Assembly (NCBI RefSeq): GCF_029227915.1
Contig: NC_079886.1
Span: 13,697,001-13,761,000 of the forward strand
Source: Hydractinia symbiolongicarpus
Lineage: Eukaryota; Cnidaria; Hydrozoa; Anthoathecata; Hydractiniidae
Direction of reading: 5' to 3'
DNA length: 64,000 nucleotides
Positions 46,940 through 61,820 of this stretch are shown here, one piece after another; the stretch's first letter is position 1; every line of letters starts with the position of its first letter. Made by a program: the position numbers and the translations under genes. The notes beneath the pieces are model-generated. The model did no database searches and was not told the DNA's origin. It saw nothing but the letters and a program-made list of their open reading frames with translations.

Positions 46940-49446
46940 CGTAAATCACGTGGTTCCATCTGCCTGCGCAGGTTACCATTGCACTATTCCTTCCAATCTC
47001 AATGCGCTACAACGTCCCAAGTTGTTTTCATTAGCGCCATTGCATTAGAACACTCTTAACTGCGTGCACAGTCCAATAAAGGCTGTAATATGGCCTTTTG
47101 CAGTCTAATAAAGGTCTGTCACGTAAATCACGTGGTTCCATCTGCCTGCGCAGGTTACCATTGCACTATTCCTTCCAATCTCAATGCGCTACAACGTCCC
47201 AAGTTGTTTTCATTAGCGCCATTGCATTAGAACACTCTTAACTACGTGCACAGTCCTACAAAGGCTGTAATATGGCCTTTTGCAGTCCAGTAAAAGCCTC
47301 ACACGTAAATCACGCGGTTCCATCTGCCTGCGCAAGTTACCATTAGACTATTCCTTACAGTCTCAATGTGCTACAACGTCAAAAGTCGTCTTCATTAGCG
47401 CCGTTGCTTTACAACACTATTAACTACGTTCACCGTCCTATAAAGGCTGTAATATTGCCTTTTGCAGTCTCATAAAGGCCTCACACGTAAATCACGTGGT
47501 TCAATCTGCCTGTGCAGGTTACCATTGCACTGTTCTTTCCAGTTTCATGCGCTACCACGTCCCAAGTCGTTTGCATTAGCGCCGTTGCCTTACAACACTC
47601 TTAACTACGTGCACAGTCCTATAAAGGCTCTAATATGGCCTTTTGCAGTCTAGTAAAAGCCTCACACGTAAATCACGTGGTTCCATCTGCCTGCGCAAGT
47701 TACCATTGGACTATTCCTTACAGTCTCAATGTGCTACAACGTCCCAAGTCGTCTTCATTTGCGCCGTTGCGTTACAACAGTATTAACTACGTTCACCGTC
47801 CTATAAAGGCGGTAATATTGCAATTTGCAGTCTAATAAAAGCCTAACACGTAAATCACGTGGTTCCATCTGCCTGTGCAGGTTACCATTGCACTATTCCT
47901 TCCAGTCTCAATGCGCTACAACGTCCTAAGTCGTTTTCCTTAGTGCCGTCGCTTTAGAATACTCTTAACTACGTGCATCGTCCTATAAAGGCTGTAATAT
48001 GGCCTTTTGCAGTCTAATAAAAACCTCGCACGTAAATCACGCGGTTTCATCTGTCTGCGCAGGTTACCATTGGATTAGTCCTTCCAGTCTCAATGCGCTA
48101 CAACGTCCCAAATCCTTTTCATTAGAGCCGTTGCCTTAGAATAGTCTTAACTACGTGCACAGTCCTATAAAGGCTCTAATATGGCCTTTTGCAGTCTAAT
48201 AAAAGCCTCACACGTAAATCACGTGGTTCCATCTGCCTGCGCAGGTTACCATTGCACTATTCCTTCCAATCTCAATGCGCTACAACGTCCCAAGTTGTTT
48301 TCATTAGCGCCATTGCATTAGAACACTCTTAACTGCGTGCACAGTCCAATAAAGGCTGTAATATGGCCTTTTGCAGTCTAATAAAGGTCTGTCACGTAAA
48401 TCACGTGGTTCCATCTGCCTGCGCAGGTTACCATTGCACTATTCCTTCCAATCTCAATGCGCTACAACGTCCCAAGTTGTTTTCATTAGCGCCATTGCAT
48501 TAGAACACTCTTAACTACGTGCACAGTCCTACAAAGGCTGTAATATGGCCTTTTGCAGTCCAGTAAAAGCCTCACACGTAAATCACGCGGTTCCATCTGC
48601 CTGCGCAAGTTACCATTAGACTATTCCTTACAGTCTCAATGTGCTACAACGTCAAAAGTCGTCTTCATTAGCGCCGTTGCTTTACAACACTATTAACTAC
48701 GTTCACCGTCCTATAAAGGCTGTAATATTGCCTTTTGCAGTCTCATAAAGGCCTCACACGTAAATCACGTGGTTCAATCTGCCTGTGCAGGTTACCATTG
48801 CACTGTTCTTTCCAGTTTCATGCGCTACCACGTCCCAAGTCGTTTGCATTAGCGCCGTTGCCTTACAACACTCTTAACTACGTGCACAGTCCTATAAAGG
48901 CTCTAATATGGCCTTTTGCAGTCTAGTAAAAGCCTCACACGTAAATCACGTGGTTCCATCTGCCTGCGCAAGTTACCATTGGACTATTCCTTACAGTCTC
49001 AATGTGCTACAACGTCCCAAGTCGTCTTCATTTGCGCCGTTGCGTTACAACAGTATTAACTACGTTCACCGTCCTATAAAGGCGGTAATATTGCAATTTG
49101 CAGTCTAATAAAAGCCTAACACGTAAATCACGTGGTTCCATCTGCCTGTGCAGGTTACCATTGCACTATTCCTTCCAGTCTCAATGCGCTACAACGTCCT
49201 AAGTCGTTTTCCTTAGTGCCGTCGCTTTAGAATACTCTTAACTACGTGCATCGTCCTATAAAGGCTGTAATATGGCCTTTTGCAGTCTAATAAAAACCTC
49301 GCACGTAAATCACGCGGTTTCATCTGTCTGCGCAGGTTACCATTGGATTAGTCCTTCCAGTCTCAATGCGCTACAACGTCCCAAATCCTTTTCATTAGAG
49401 CCGTTGCCTTAGAATAGTCTTAACTACGTGCACAGTCCTATAAAGG
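46940..49446 (+). repeat. 1273-bp (7-monomer) higher-order repeat, two copies
   Basis: The series gcactattccttccaatctc at 46981 recurs at 48254, with matching markers at 47462/48735 and 47635/48908. The offset is 1273 bp, 7 x 182 minus 1. The copies look almost identical. Confidence 0.87.
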
Positions 49447-52400
49447 CTCTAATATGGCCTTTTGCAGTCTAATAAAAGCCTCACACGTAAATCACGTGGT
49501 TCCATCTGCCTGCGCAGGTTACCGTTGGACTATTCCTTAAAGTCTCAATGCGCTACCACATCCCAAGTCGTCTTCATTAGCGCCGTTGCTCTACAACACT
49601 ATTAACTACGTGCACAGTCCTATAAAGACTGTAATATGGCCTTTTGCAGTCTAATAAAAGCCTCACACGTAAATCACGTGGTTTCACCCGTCTGCCCAGA
49701 TTATCATTCGACTGTTCCTTCCAGTCTCGATGCACTTCAATGTTCCAAGTGGTTTTCCTTAGCGCCGTGGCCTTAGAACACTCTTAACTACGTCCACAGT
49801 CCTATAAAGACCGTAATATACCCTTTTGCAGTCCAATAAAGGCCGCACACGTAATTCACGCGGTTTCAGCTGCCCGCGCAGGTTACCATTAGACTAGTCC
49901 TTCCAGTCTCAATGCACTACAACGTTCCAAGTGGTTTTCCTTAGCGCTGTTGCCTTAGAACTCTCTTAACTACGTGCACAGTCCAATAAAAGGTGTAATG
50001 TAGCCTTTTGCAATCTAATAAAGGCCTCACACGTAAATCACGTGGTTCCATCTGCCTGTGCACGTTGTCATTGCACTATTCCTGCCAGTCTCAATGCGCT
50101 ACAACGTCCCAAGTCGTTTTCATTAGAGTCGCTGCCTTACAACACTCTTAACTACGTGCACAGTCCTATAAAGGCTATAATATGGCCTTTTGCAGTCTAA
50201 TAAAAACCTCGTACGTAAATCACGCTGTTTCACCTGTTTGCGCAGGTTACCATTGGACTAGTCCTTCCAGTCTCAATGCGCTACAACGTCCCAAGTCCTT
50301 TTCATTAGAGCCGTTGCCTTAGAACACTCTTAACTACGTGCACAGTCCTATAAAGGCTGTAATATGGCCCTTTGCGGTCTAATCAAAGCCTCACACGTAA
50401 ATCACGTGGTTCCATCTGCCTGCGCAGGTTACCATTGGACTATTCTTTACAGTCTCAATGTGCTACAGTGTCCCAAGTTGTTTTCATTAGAGCCGTTGCC
50501 TTAGAACACTCTTAACTACGTGCACAGTCCTATAAAAACTGTAATATGGCCTTTTGCAGTCTAATAAAAGCCTCACACGTAAACCACGTGGTTTCACCTG
50601 TCTGCCCAGATTATCATTCGACTGTTCCTTCCAGTCTCGATGCACTTCAATGTTCTAAGTGGTTTTCCTTACGCCGTGGCCTTAGAACACTCTTAACTAC
50701 GTGCACAGTCCTATAAAGGCTGTTATATGGCCTTATACAGTCTAATAAAAGCCTCGCACGTAAATCACGCGGTTTCACCTGTCTGCGCAGTTTACCATTG
50801 CACTATTCCTTCCAGTCTCAATGCGCTACAACGTCCCAAGTCCTTTTCATTTGAGCCGTTGCCTTAGAACACTCTTAACTATGTGCACAGTCCTATAAAG
50901 GCTGTAATATGGCCTTTTGCAGTCTAATAAAGGTCTGACACGTAAATCACGTGCTTCCATCTGCTTGCGCAGGTTACCATTGGACTAGTCCTTCCAGTCT
51001 CAATGCGCAACAACGTCCCAAGTCGTTTTCATTAGCGGCACTGCATTAGAACACTCTTAACTACGTGCAGAGTCCTATAAAGACTGTAATATGGCCTTTT
51101 GCAGTCTAATAAAAGCCTTACACGTAAATCACGTGGTTCCATCTGCCTGCGCAGTTTACCATTGCACTATTCCTTCCAGTCTCAATGCGCTACAACGTCC
51201 CAAGTCCTTTTCATTTGAGCCGTAACCTTAGAACACTCTTAACTACGTGCACAGTCCTATAAAGGCTGTAATATGGCCTTTTGCAGTCTAATAAAGGTCT
51301 GACACGTAAATCACGTGCTTCCATCTGCTTGCGCAGGTTACCATTGGCCTAGTCCTTCCAGTCTCAATGCGCTACAACGTCCCAAGTCGTTTTCATTGGC
51401 ACCGTTGCCTTAGAATACTCTTAACTACGTTCACAGTCCTATAAAGGCTGTAATATGGCCTTTTGCAGTCTAATAAAAGCCTCATACGAAAATCACGTGG
51501 TTCCATCTCCCTGCGCAGGTTACCATTGCACTATTCCTTCCAGTCTCAATGCGCTAAAACGTCCCAAGTTGTTTTCATTAGCGCCATTGCATTAGAACAC
51601 TCTTAACTACGTGCACAGTCCTATAAAGGCTGTTATATGGCCTTATACAGTCTAATAAAAACCTCGCACGTAAATCACGCGGTTTCACCTGTCTGCGCAG
51701 GTTACCATTGGACTAGTCCTTCCAGTCTCAATGCGCAACAACTTCCCAAGTCGTTTTCATTAGCGCCACTGCATTAGAACACTCTTAACTACGTGCAGGG
51801 TCCTATAAAGACTGTAATATGGCCTTTTGCAGTCTAATAAAAGCCTCACACGTAAATCACGTGGTTCCATCTGCCTGCGCAGTTTACCATTGCACTATTC
51901 CTTCCAGTCTCAATGCGCTACAATGTCCCAAGTCCTTTTCATTAGCGCCGTTGCCTTAGAACACTCTTAACTACGTGCACAGTCCTATAAAGGCTGTAAT
52001 ATGGCCTTTTGCAGTCCAGTAAAAGCCTCACACGTAAATCACGTGGTTCCATCTGCCTGCGCAAGTTACCATTGGATTATTCCTTATAGTCTCAATGTGC
52101 TACAACGTCCAAAGTCGTCTTCATTAGCGCCGTTGCTTTACAACACTATTAACTACGTTCACCGTCCTATAAAGGCTGTAATATTGCAATTTGCAGTCTC
52201 ATAAAGGCCTCACACGTAAATCACGTGGTTCCATCTGCCTGTGAAGGTTACCATTGCACTGTTCTTTCCAGTTTCATGCGCTATCACGTCACAAGTCGTT
52301 TTCATTAGCGCCGTTGCCTTACAACAATGCGCTACAACGTCCCAAGTCGTCTTCATTAGCGCCGTTGCTCTACAACACTATTAACTACGTGCACAGTCCT

Positions 52401-54189
52401 ATAAAGACTGTAATATGGCCTTTTGCAGTCTAATAAAAGCCTCACACGTAAATCACGTGGTTTTACCCGTCTGCCCAGATTATCATTCGACTGTTCCTTC
52501 CAGTCTCGATGCACTTCAATGTTCCAAGTGGTTTTTCTTAGCGCCGTGGCCTTAGAACACTCTTAATTACGTCCACAGTCCTATAAAGACCGTAATATAC
52601 CCTTTTGCAGTCCAATAAAGGCCGCACACGTAATTCACGCGGTTTCAGCTGCCCGCGCAGGTTACCATTAGACTAGTCCTTCCAGTCTCAATGTACTACA
52701 ACGTTCCAAGTGGTTTTCCTTAGCGCTGTTGCCTTAGAACTCTCTTAACTACGTGCACAGTCCAATAAAAGGTGTAATGTAGCCTTTTGCAGTCTAATAA
52801 AGGCCTCACACGTAAATCACGTGGTTCCATCTGCCTGTGCACGTTGCCATTGCACTATTCCTTCCAGTCTCAATGCGCTACAACGTCCCAAGTCGTTTTC
52901 ATTAGAGTCGCTGCCTTACAACACTCTTAACTACGTGCACAGTCCTATAAAGGCTATAATATGGCCTTTTGCAGTCTAATAAAAACCTCGTACGTAAATC
53001 AAGCGGTTTCACCTGTTTACGCAGGTTACCATTGGACTAGTCCTTCCAGTCTCAATGCGCTACAACGTCCCAAGTCCTTTTCATTAGAGCCGTTGCCTTA
53101 GAACACTCTTAACTACGTGCACAGTCCTATAAAGGCTGTAATATGGCCCTTTGCGGTCTAATCAAAGCCTCACACGTAAATCACGTGGTTCCATCTGCCT
53201 GCGCAGGTTACCATTGGACTATTCTTTACAGTCTCAATGTGCTACAGTGTCCCAAGTCGTTTTCATTAGAGCCGTTGCCTTAGAACACTCTTAACTACGT
53301 GCTCAGTCCTATAAAGGCTGTTATATGGCCTTTTGCAGTCTAATAAAAGCCTCGCACGTAAATCACGCGGTTTCACCTGTCTGCGCAGTTTACCATTGCA
53401 CTATTCCTTCCAGTCTCAATGCGCTACAACGTCCCAAGTCCTTTTCATTTGAGCCGTTGCCTTAGAACACTCTTAACTATGTGCACAGTCCTATAAAGGC
53501 TGTAATATGGCCTTTTGCAGTCTAATAAAGGTTTGACACGTAAATCACGTGCTTCCATCTGCTTGCGCAGGTTACCATTGAACTAGTCCTTCCAGTCTCA
53601 ATGCGCAACAACGTTCCAAGTCGTTTTCATTAGCAGCACTGCATTAGAACACTCTTAACTACGTGCACAGTCCTATAAAGACTGTAATATGGCCTTTTGC
53701 AGTCTAATAAAAGCCTTACACGTAAATCACGTGGTTCCATCTGCCTGCGCAGTTTACCATTGCACTATTCCTTCCAGTCTCAATGCGCTACAACGTCCCA
53801 AGTCCTTTTCATTTGAGCCGTAACCTTAGAACACTCTTAACTACGTGCACAGTCCTATAAAGGCTGTAATATGGCCTTTTGCAGTCTAATAAAGGTCTGA
53901 CGCGTAAATCACGTGCTTCCATCTGCTTGCGCAGGTTACCATTGGCCTAGTCCTTCCAGTCTCAATGCGCTACAACGTCCCAAGTCGTTTTCATTGGCAC
54001 CGTTGCCTTAGAATACTCTTAACTACGTTCACAGTCCTGTAAAGGCTGTAATATGGCCTTTTGCAGTTTAATAAAAGCCTCATACGAAAATCACGTGGTT
54101 CCATCTCCCTGCGCAGGTTACCATTGCACTATTCCTTCCAGTCTCAATGCGCTACAACGTCCCAAGTTGTTCTCATTAGCGCCGTGGCC
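49447..54189 (+). repeat. Right-subfamily monomers with a truncated-monomer junction
   Basis: About 26 monomers. Near 52320 one monomer is cut short: gttgccttacaaca runs directly into atgcgctacaacgtccc. The run 51960-52975 is similar to 58200-59212 (offset 6237), including this junction. No gene. Confidence 0.7.
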
Positions 54190-57100
54190 TTAGAACACTC
54201 TTAACTACGTCCACAGTCCTATAAAGACCGTAATATACCCTTTTGCAGTCCAATAAAGGCCGCACACGTAATTCACGCGGTTTCAGCTGCCCGCGCAGGT
54301 TACCATTAGACTAGTCCTTCCAGTCTCAATGCACTACAACGTTCCAAGTGGTTTTCCTTAGCGCTGTTGCCTTAGAACTCTCTTAACTACGTGCACAGTC
54401 CAATAAAAGGTGTAATGTAGCCTTTTGCAGTCTAATAAAGGCCTCACACGTAAATCACGTGGTTCCATCTGCCTGTGCACGTTGTCATTGCACTATTCCT
54501 GCCAGTCTCAATGCGCTACAACGTCCCAAGTCGTTTTCATTAGAGTCGCTGCCTTACAAAACTCTTATCTACGTGCACAGTCCTATAAAGGCTATAATAT
54601 GGCCTTTTGCAGTCTAATAAAAACCTCGTACGTAAATCACGCGGTTTCACCTGTTTGCGCAGGTTACCATTGGATTAGTCCTTCCAGTCTCAATGCGCTA
54701 CAACGTCCCAAGTCCTTTTCATTAGAGCCGTAGCCTTAGAACACTCTTAACTACGTGCACAGTCCTATAAAGGCTGTAATATGGCCCTTTGCGGTCTAAT
54801 CAAAGCCTCACACGTAAATCACGTGGTTCCATCTGCCTGCGCAGGTTACCATTGGACTATTCTTTACAGTCTCAATGTGCTACAGTGTCCCAAGTCGTTT
54901 TCATTAGAGCCGTTGCCTTAGAACACTCTTAACTACGTGCACAGTCCTATAAAAACTGTAATATGGCCTTTTGCAGTCTAATAAAAGCCTCACACGTAAA
55001 CCAGTGGTTTCACCTGTCTGCCCAGATTATCATTCGACTGTTCCTTCCAGTCTCGATGCACTTCAATGTTCTAAGTGGTTTTCCTTAGCGCCGTGGCCTT
55101 AGAACACTCTTAACTACGTGCACAGTCCTATAAAGGCTGTTATATGGCCTTATACAGTCTAATAAAAGCCTCGCACGTAAATCACGCGGTTTCACCTGTC
55201 TGCCCAGTTTACCATTGCACTATTCCTTCCAGTCTCAATGCGCTACAACGTCCCAAGTCCTTTTCATTTGAGCCGTTCCCTTAGAACACTCTTAACTATG
55301 TGCACAGTCCTATAAAGGCTGTAATATGGCCTTTTGCAGTCTAATAAAGATCTGACACGTAAATCACGTGCTTCCATCTGCTTGCGCAGGTTACCATTGG
55401 ACTAGTCCTTCCAGTCTCAATGCGCAACAACGTCCCAAGTCGTTTTCATTAGCGGCACTGCATTAGAACACTCTTAACTACGTGCAGAGTCCTATAAAGA
55501 CTGTAATATGGCCTTTTGCAGTCTAATAAAAGCCTTACACGTAAATCACGTGGTTCCATCTGCCTGCGCAGTTTACCATTGCACTATTCCTTCCAGTCTC
55601 AATGCGCTACAACGTCCCAAGTCCTTTTCATTTGAGCCGTAACCTTAGAACACTCTTAACTACGTCCACAGTCCTATAAAGACCGTAATATACCCTTTTG
55701 CAGTCCAATAAAGGCCGCACACGTAATTCACGCGGTTTCAGCTGCCCGCGCAGGTTACCATTAGACTAGTCCTTCCAGTCTCAATGCACTACAACGTTCC
55801 AAGTGGTTTTCCTTAGCGCTGTTGCCTTAGAACTCTCTTAACTACGTGCACAGTCCAATAAAAGGTGTAATGTAGCCTTTTGCAGTCTAATAAAGGCCTC
55901 ACACGTAAATCACGTGGTTCCATCTGCCTGTGCACGTTGTCATTGCACTATTCCTGCCAGTCTCAATGCGCTACAACGTCCCAAGTCGTTTTCATTAGAG
56001 TCGCTGCCTTACAAAACTCTTATCTACGTGCACAGTCCTATAAAGGCTATAATACGGCCTTTTGCAGTCTAATAAAAACCTCGTACGTAAATCACGCGGT
56101 TTCACCTGTTTGCGCAGGTTACCATTGGATTAGTCCTTCCAGTCTCAATGCGCTACAACGTCCCAAGTCCTTTTCATTAGAGCCGTAGCCTTAGAACACT
56201 CTTAACTACGTGCACAGTCCTATAAAGGCTGTAATATGGCCCTTTGCGGTCTAATCAAAGCCTCACACGTAAATCACGTGGTTCCATCTGCCTGCGCAGG
56301 TTACCATTGGACTATTCTTTACAGTCTCAATGTGCTACAGTGTCCCAAGTCGTTTTCATTAGAGCCGTTGCCTTAGAACACTCTTAACTACGTGCACAGT
56401 CCTATAAAAACTGTAATATGGCCTTTTGCAGTCTAATAAAAGCCTCACTCGTAAACCACGTGGTTTCACCTGTCTGCCCAGATTATCATTCGACTGTTCC
56501 TTCCAGTCTCGATGCACTTCAATGTTCTAAGTGGTTTTCCTTAGCGCCGTGGCCTTAGAACACTCTTAACTACGTGCACAGTCCTATAAAGGCTGTTATA
56601 TGGCCTTATACAGTCTAATAAAAGCCTCGCACGTAGATCACTCGGTTTCACCTGTCTGCCCAGTTTACCATTGCACTATTCCTTCCAGTCTCAATGCGCT
56701 ACAACGTCCCAAGTCCTTTTCATTTGAGCCGTTCCCTTAGAACACTCTTAACTATGTGCACAGTCCTATAAAGGCTGTAATATGGCCTTTTGCAGTCTAA
56801 TAAAGATCTGACACGTAAATCACGTGCTTCCATCTGCTTGCGCAGGTTACCATTGGACTAGTCCTTCCAGTCTCAATGCGCAACAACGTCCCAAGTCGTT
56901 TTCATTAGCGGCACTGCATTAGAACACTCTTAACTACGTGCAGAGTCCTATAAAGACTGTAATATGGCCTTTTGCAGTCTAATAAAAGCCTTACACGTAA
57001 ATCACGTGGTTCCATCTGCCTGCGCAGTTTACCATTGCACTATTCCTTCCAGTCTCAATGCGCTACAACGTCCCAAGTCCTTTTCATTTGAGCCGTAACC
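54190..57100 (+). repeat. 1455-bp (8-monomer) higher-order repeat, two copies
   Basis: Markers at 54425 and 55880 and the tacgtccacagtcctataaag monomer near 54205/55660 are offset by 1455 bp, 8 x 182 minus 1. Copies differ at few positions, for example aaaccagtgg (a deletion in copy 1 near 55003) versus aaaccacgtgg in copy 2. Confidence 0.85.
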
Positions 57101-59640
57101 TTAGAACACTCTTAACTACGTGCACAGTCCTATAAAGGCTGTAATATGGCCTTTTGCAGTCTAATAAAGGTCTGACACGTAAATCACGTGCTTCCATCTG
57201 CTTGCGCAGGTTACCATTGGCCTAGTCCTTCCAGTCTCAATGCGCTACAACGTCCCAAGTCGTTTTCATTGGCACCGTTGCCTTAGAATACTCTTAACTA
57301 CGTTCACAGTCCTATAAAGGCTGTAATATGGCCTTTTGCAGTCTAATAAAAGCCTCATACGAAAATCACGTGGTTCCATCTCCCTGCGCAGGTTACCATT
57401 GCACTATTCCTTCCAGTCTCAATGCGCTACAACGTCCCAAGTTGTTTTCATTAGCGCCATTGCATTAGAACACTCTTAACTACGTGCACAGTCCTATAAA
57501 TGCTGTAATATGGCCTTTTGCAGTCCAGTAAAAGCCTCACACGTAAATCACGTGGTTCCATCTGCCTGCGCAAGTTACCATTGGATTATTCCTTACAGTC
57601 TCAATGCGCAACAACGTCCCAAGTCGTTTTCATTAGCGCCACTGCATTAGAACACTCTTAACTACGTGCAGAGTCCTATAAAGACTGTAATGTAGCCTTT
57701 TGCAGTCTAATAAAGGCCTCACACGTAAATCACGTGGTTCCATCTGCCTGGGCACGTTACCATTGCACTATTCCTTCCAGTCTCAATGCGCTACAACGTC
57801 CCAAGTCCTTTTCATTAGAGCCGTTGCCTTAGAACACTCTTAACTACGTGCACAGTCCTATAAAAACTGTAATATGGCCTTTTGCAGTCTAATAAAAGCC
57901 TCACACGTAAATCACGTGGTTTCACCTGTCTGCCCAGATTATCATTCGACTGTTCCTTCCAGTCTCGATGCACTTCAATGTTCTAAGTGGTTTTCCTTAG
58001 CGCCGTGGCCTTAGAACACTCTTAACTACGTGCACAGTCCTATAAAGGCTGTTATATGGCCTTATACAGTCTAATAAAAACCTCGCACGTAAATCACGCG
58101 GTTTCACCTGTCTGCGCAGGTTACCATTGGACTAGTCCTTCCAGTCTCAATGCGCAACAACTTCCCAAGTCGTTTTCATTAGCGCCACTGCATTAGAACA
58201 CTCTTAACTACGTGCAGGGTCCTATAAAGGCTGTAATATGGCCTTTTGCAGTCCAGTAAAAGCCTCACACGTAAATCACGTGGTTCCATCTGCCTGCGCA
58301 AGTTACCATTGGATTATTCCTTATAGTCTCAATGTGCTACAACGTCCAAAGTCGTCTTCATTAGCGCCGTTGCTTTACAACACTATTAACTACGTTCACC
58401 GTCCTATAAAGGCTGTAATATTGCAATTTGCAGTCTCATAAAGGCCTCACACGTAAATCACGTGGTTCCATCTGCCTGTGAAGGTTACCATTGCACTGTT
58501 CTTTCCAGTTTCATGCGCTATCACGTCACAAGTCGTTTTCATTAGCGCCGTTGCCTTACAACAGTGCGCTACAACGTCCCAAGTCGTCTTCATTAGCGCC
58601 GTTGCTCTACAACACTATTAACTACGTGCACAGTCCTATAAAGACTGTAATATGGCCTTTTGCAGTCTAATAAAAGCCTCACACGTAAATCACGTGGTTT
58701 TACCCGTCTGCCCAGATTATCATTCGACTGTTCCTTCCAGTCTCGATGCACTTCAATGTTCCAAGTGGTTTTCCTTAGCGCCGTGGCCTTAGAACACTCT
58801 TAACTACGTCCACAGTCCTATAAAGACCGTAATATACCCTTTTGCAGTCCAATAAAGGCCGCACACGTAATTCACGCGGTTTCAGCTGCCCGCGCAGGTT
58901 ACCATTAGACTAGTCCTTCCAGTCTCAATGGACTACAACGTTCCAAGTGGTTTTCCTTAGCGCTGTTGCCTTAGAACTCTCTTAACTACGTGCACAGTCC
59001 AATAAAAGGTGTAATGTAGCCTTTTGCAGTCTAATAAAGACCTTACACGTAAATCACGTGGTTCCATCTGCCTGTGCACGTTGCCATTGCACTATTCCTT
59101 CCAGTCTCAATGCGCTACAACGTCCCAAGTCGTTTTCATTAGAGTTGCTGCCTTACAACACTCTTAACTACGTGCACAGTCCTATAAAGGCTATAATATG
59201 GCCTTTTGCAGTCTAATAAAAGCCTCACACGTAAACCACGTGGTTTCACCTGTCTGCCCAGATTATCATTCGACTGTTCCTTCCAGTCTCGATGCACTTC
59301 AATGTTCTAAGTGGTTTTCCTTAGCGCCGTGGCCTTAGAACACTCTTAACTACGTGCTCAGTCCTATAAAGGCTGTTATATGGCCTTATACAGTCTAATA
59401 AAAGCCTCGCACGTAAATCACGCGGTTTCACCTGTCTGCGCAGTTTACCATTGCACTATTCCTTCCAGTCTCAATGCGCTACAACGTCCCAAGTCCTTTT
59501 CATTTGAGCCGTTGCCTTAGAACACTCTTAACTATGTGCACAGTCCTATAAAGGCTGTAATATGGCCTTTTGCAGTCTAATAAAGGTCTGACACGTAAAT
59601 CACGTGCTTCCATCTGCTTGCGCAGGTTACCATTGGACTA
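57101..59640 (+). repeat. Right-subfamily monomers, second truncated-monomer junction
   Basis: About 14 monomers related to 51.9-53.0 kb. The same short-monomer junction (ttacaaca followed by gtgcgctacaacg) is present near 58560, showing common descent. No gene. Confidence 0.7.
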
Positions 59641-61820
59641 GTCCTTCCAGTCTCAATGCGCAACAACGTCCCAAGTCGTTTTCATTAGCGGCACTGCATT
59701 AGAACACTCTTAACTACGTGCAGAGTCCTATAAAGACTGTAATATGGCCTTTTGCAGTCTAATAAAGGTCTGACACGTAAATCACGTGCTTCCATCTGCT
59801 TGCGCAGGTTACCATTGGCCTAGTCCTTCCAGTCTCAATGCGCTACAACGTCCCAAGTCGTTTTCATTGGCACCGTTGCCTTAGAATACTCTTAACTACG
59901 TTCACAGTCCTGTAAAGGCTGTAATATGGCCTTTTGCAGTCTAATAAAAGCCTCATACGAAAATCACGTGGTTCCATCTCCCTGCGCAGGTTACCATTGC
60001 ACTATTCCTTCCAGTCTCAATGCGCTACAACGTCCCAAGTTGTTCTCATTAGCGCCATTGCATTAGAACACTCTTACCTACGTGCACAGTCCTATAAAGG
60101 CTGTAATATGGCCTTTTGCAGTCCAGTAAAAGCCTCACACGTAAATCACGTGGTTCCATCTGCCTGCGCAAGTTACCATTGGATTATTCCTTACAGTCTC
60201 AATGCGCTACAACGTCCAAAGTCGTCTTCATTAGCGCCGTTGCTTTACAGCACTATTAACTACGTTCACCGTCCTATAAAGGCTGTAATATTGCCTATTG
60301 CAGTCTCATAAAGGCCTCACACGTAAATCACGTGGTTCAATCTGCCTGTGCAGTTTACCATTGCACTGTTCTTGCAAGTTTCATGCGCTACCACGTCCCA
60401 AGTCGTTTTCATTAGCGCCGTTGCCTTACAACACTCTTAACTACGTGCACAGTCCTATAAAGGCAGTAATATGGCCTTTTGCAGTCTAGTAAAAGCCTCA
60501 CACGTAAATCACGTGGTTCCATCTGCCTGCGCAGGTTACCATTGCACTATTCCTTCCAGTCTCAATGCGCAACAACGTCCCAAGTCGTTTTCATTAGCGC
60601 CGTTGCCTTACAACAGTCTTAACTACGTGCACAGTCCTATAAAGGCTGTAATATGGCCTTTTGCAGTCTAGTAAAAGCCTCACACGTAAATCACGTGGTT
60701 CCATCTGCCTGCGCAGGTTACCATTGGACTAGTCCTTCCAGTCTCAATGCGCAACAACGTCCCAAGTCGTTTTCATTAGCGGCACTGCATTAGAACACTC
60801 TTAACTACGTGCAGAGTCCTATAAAGACTGTAATATGGCCTTTTGCAGTCTAATAAAGGTCTGACACGTAAATCACGTGCTTCCATCTGCTTGCGCAGGT
60901 TACCATTGGCCTAGTCCTTCCAGTCTCAATGCGCTACAACGTCCCAAGTCGTTTTCATTGGCACCGTTGCCTTAGAATACTCTTACCTACGTTCACAGTC
61001 CTGTAAAGGCTGTAATATGGCCTTTTGCAGTCTAATAAAAGCCTCATACGAAAATCACGTGGTTCCATCTCCCTGCGCAGGTTACCATTGCACTATTCCT
61101 TCCAGTCTCAATGCGCTACAACGTCCCAAGTTGTTCTCATTAGCGCCATTGCATTAGAACACTCTTACCTACGTGCACAGTCCTATAAAGGCTGTAATAT
61201 GGCCTTTTGCAGTCCAGTAAAAGCCTCACACGTAAATCACGTGGTTCCATCTGCCTGCGCAAGTTACCATTGGATTATTCCTTACAGTCTCAATGCGCTA
61301 CAACGTCCAAAGTCGTCTTCATTAGCGCCGTTGCTTTACAGCACTATTAACTACGTTCACCGTCCTATAAAGGCTGTAATATTGCCTATTGCAGTCTCAT
61401 AAAGGCCTCACACGTAAATCACGTGGTTCAATCTGCCTGTGCAGTTTACCATTGCACTGTTCTTGCAAGTTTCATGCGCTACCACGTCCCAAGTCGTTTT
61501 CATTAGCGCCGTTGCCTTACAACACTCTTAACTACGTGCACAGTCCTATAAAGGCAGTAATATGGCCTTTTGCAGTCTAGTAAAAGCCTCACACGTAAAT
61601 CACGTGGTTCCATCTGCCTGCGCAGGTTACCATTGCACTATTCCTTCCAGTCTCAATGCGCAACAACGTCCCAAGTCGTTTTCATTAGCGCCGTTGCCTT
61701 ACAACAGTCTTAACTACGTGCACAGTCCTATAAAGGCTGTAATATGGCCTTTTGCAGTCCAGTAAAAGCCTCACACGTAAATCACGTGGTTCCATCTGCC
61801 TGCGCAGGTTACCATTGGAC
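59640..61820 (+). repeat. 1091-bp (6-monomer) higher-order repeat, two copies
   Basis: Markers at 59934/61025, 60298/61389 and 60471/61562 are offset by 1091 bp, 6 x 182 minus 1. The copies are nearly identical; differences include ttaactacgttc versus ttacctacgttc and a gtctag versus gtccag change near 60669/61760. Confidence 0.87.
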
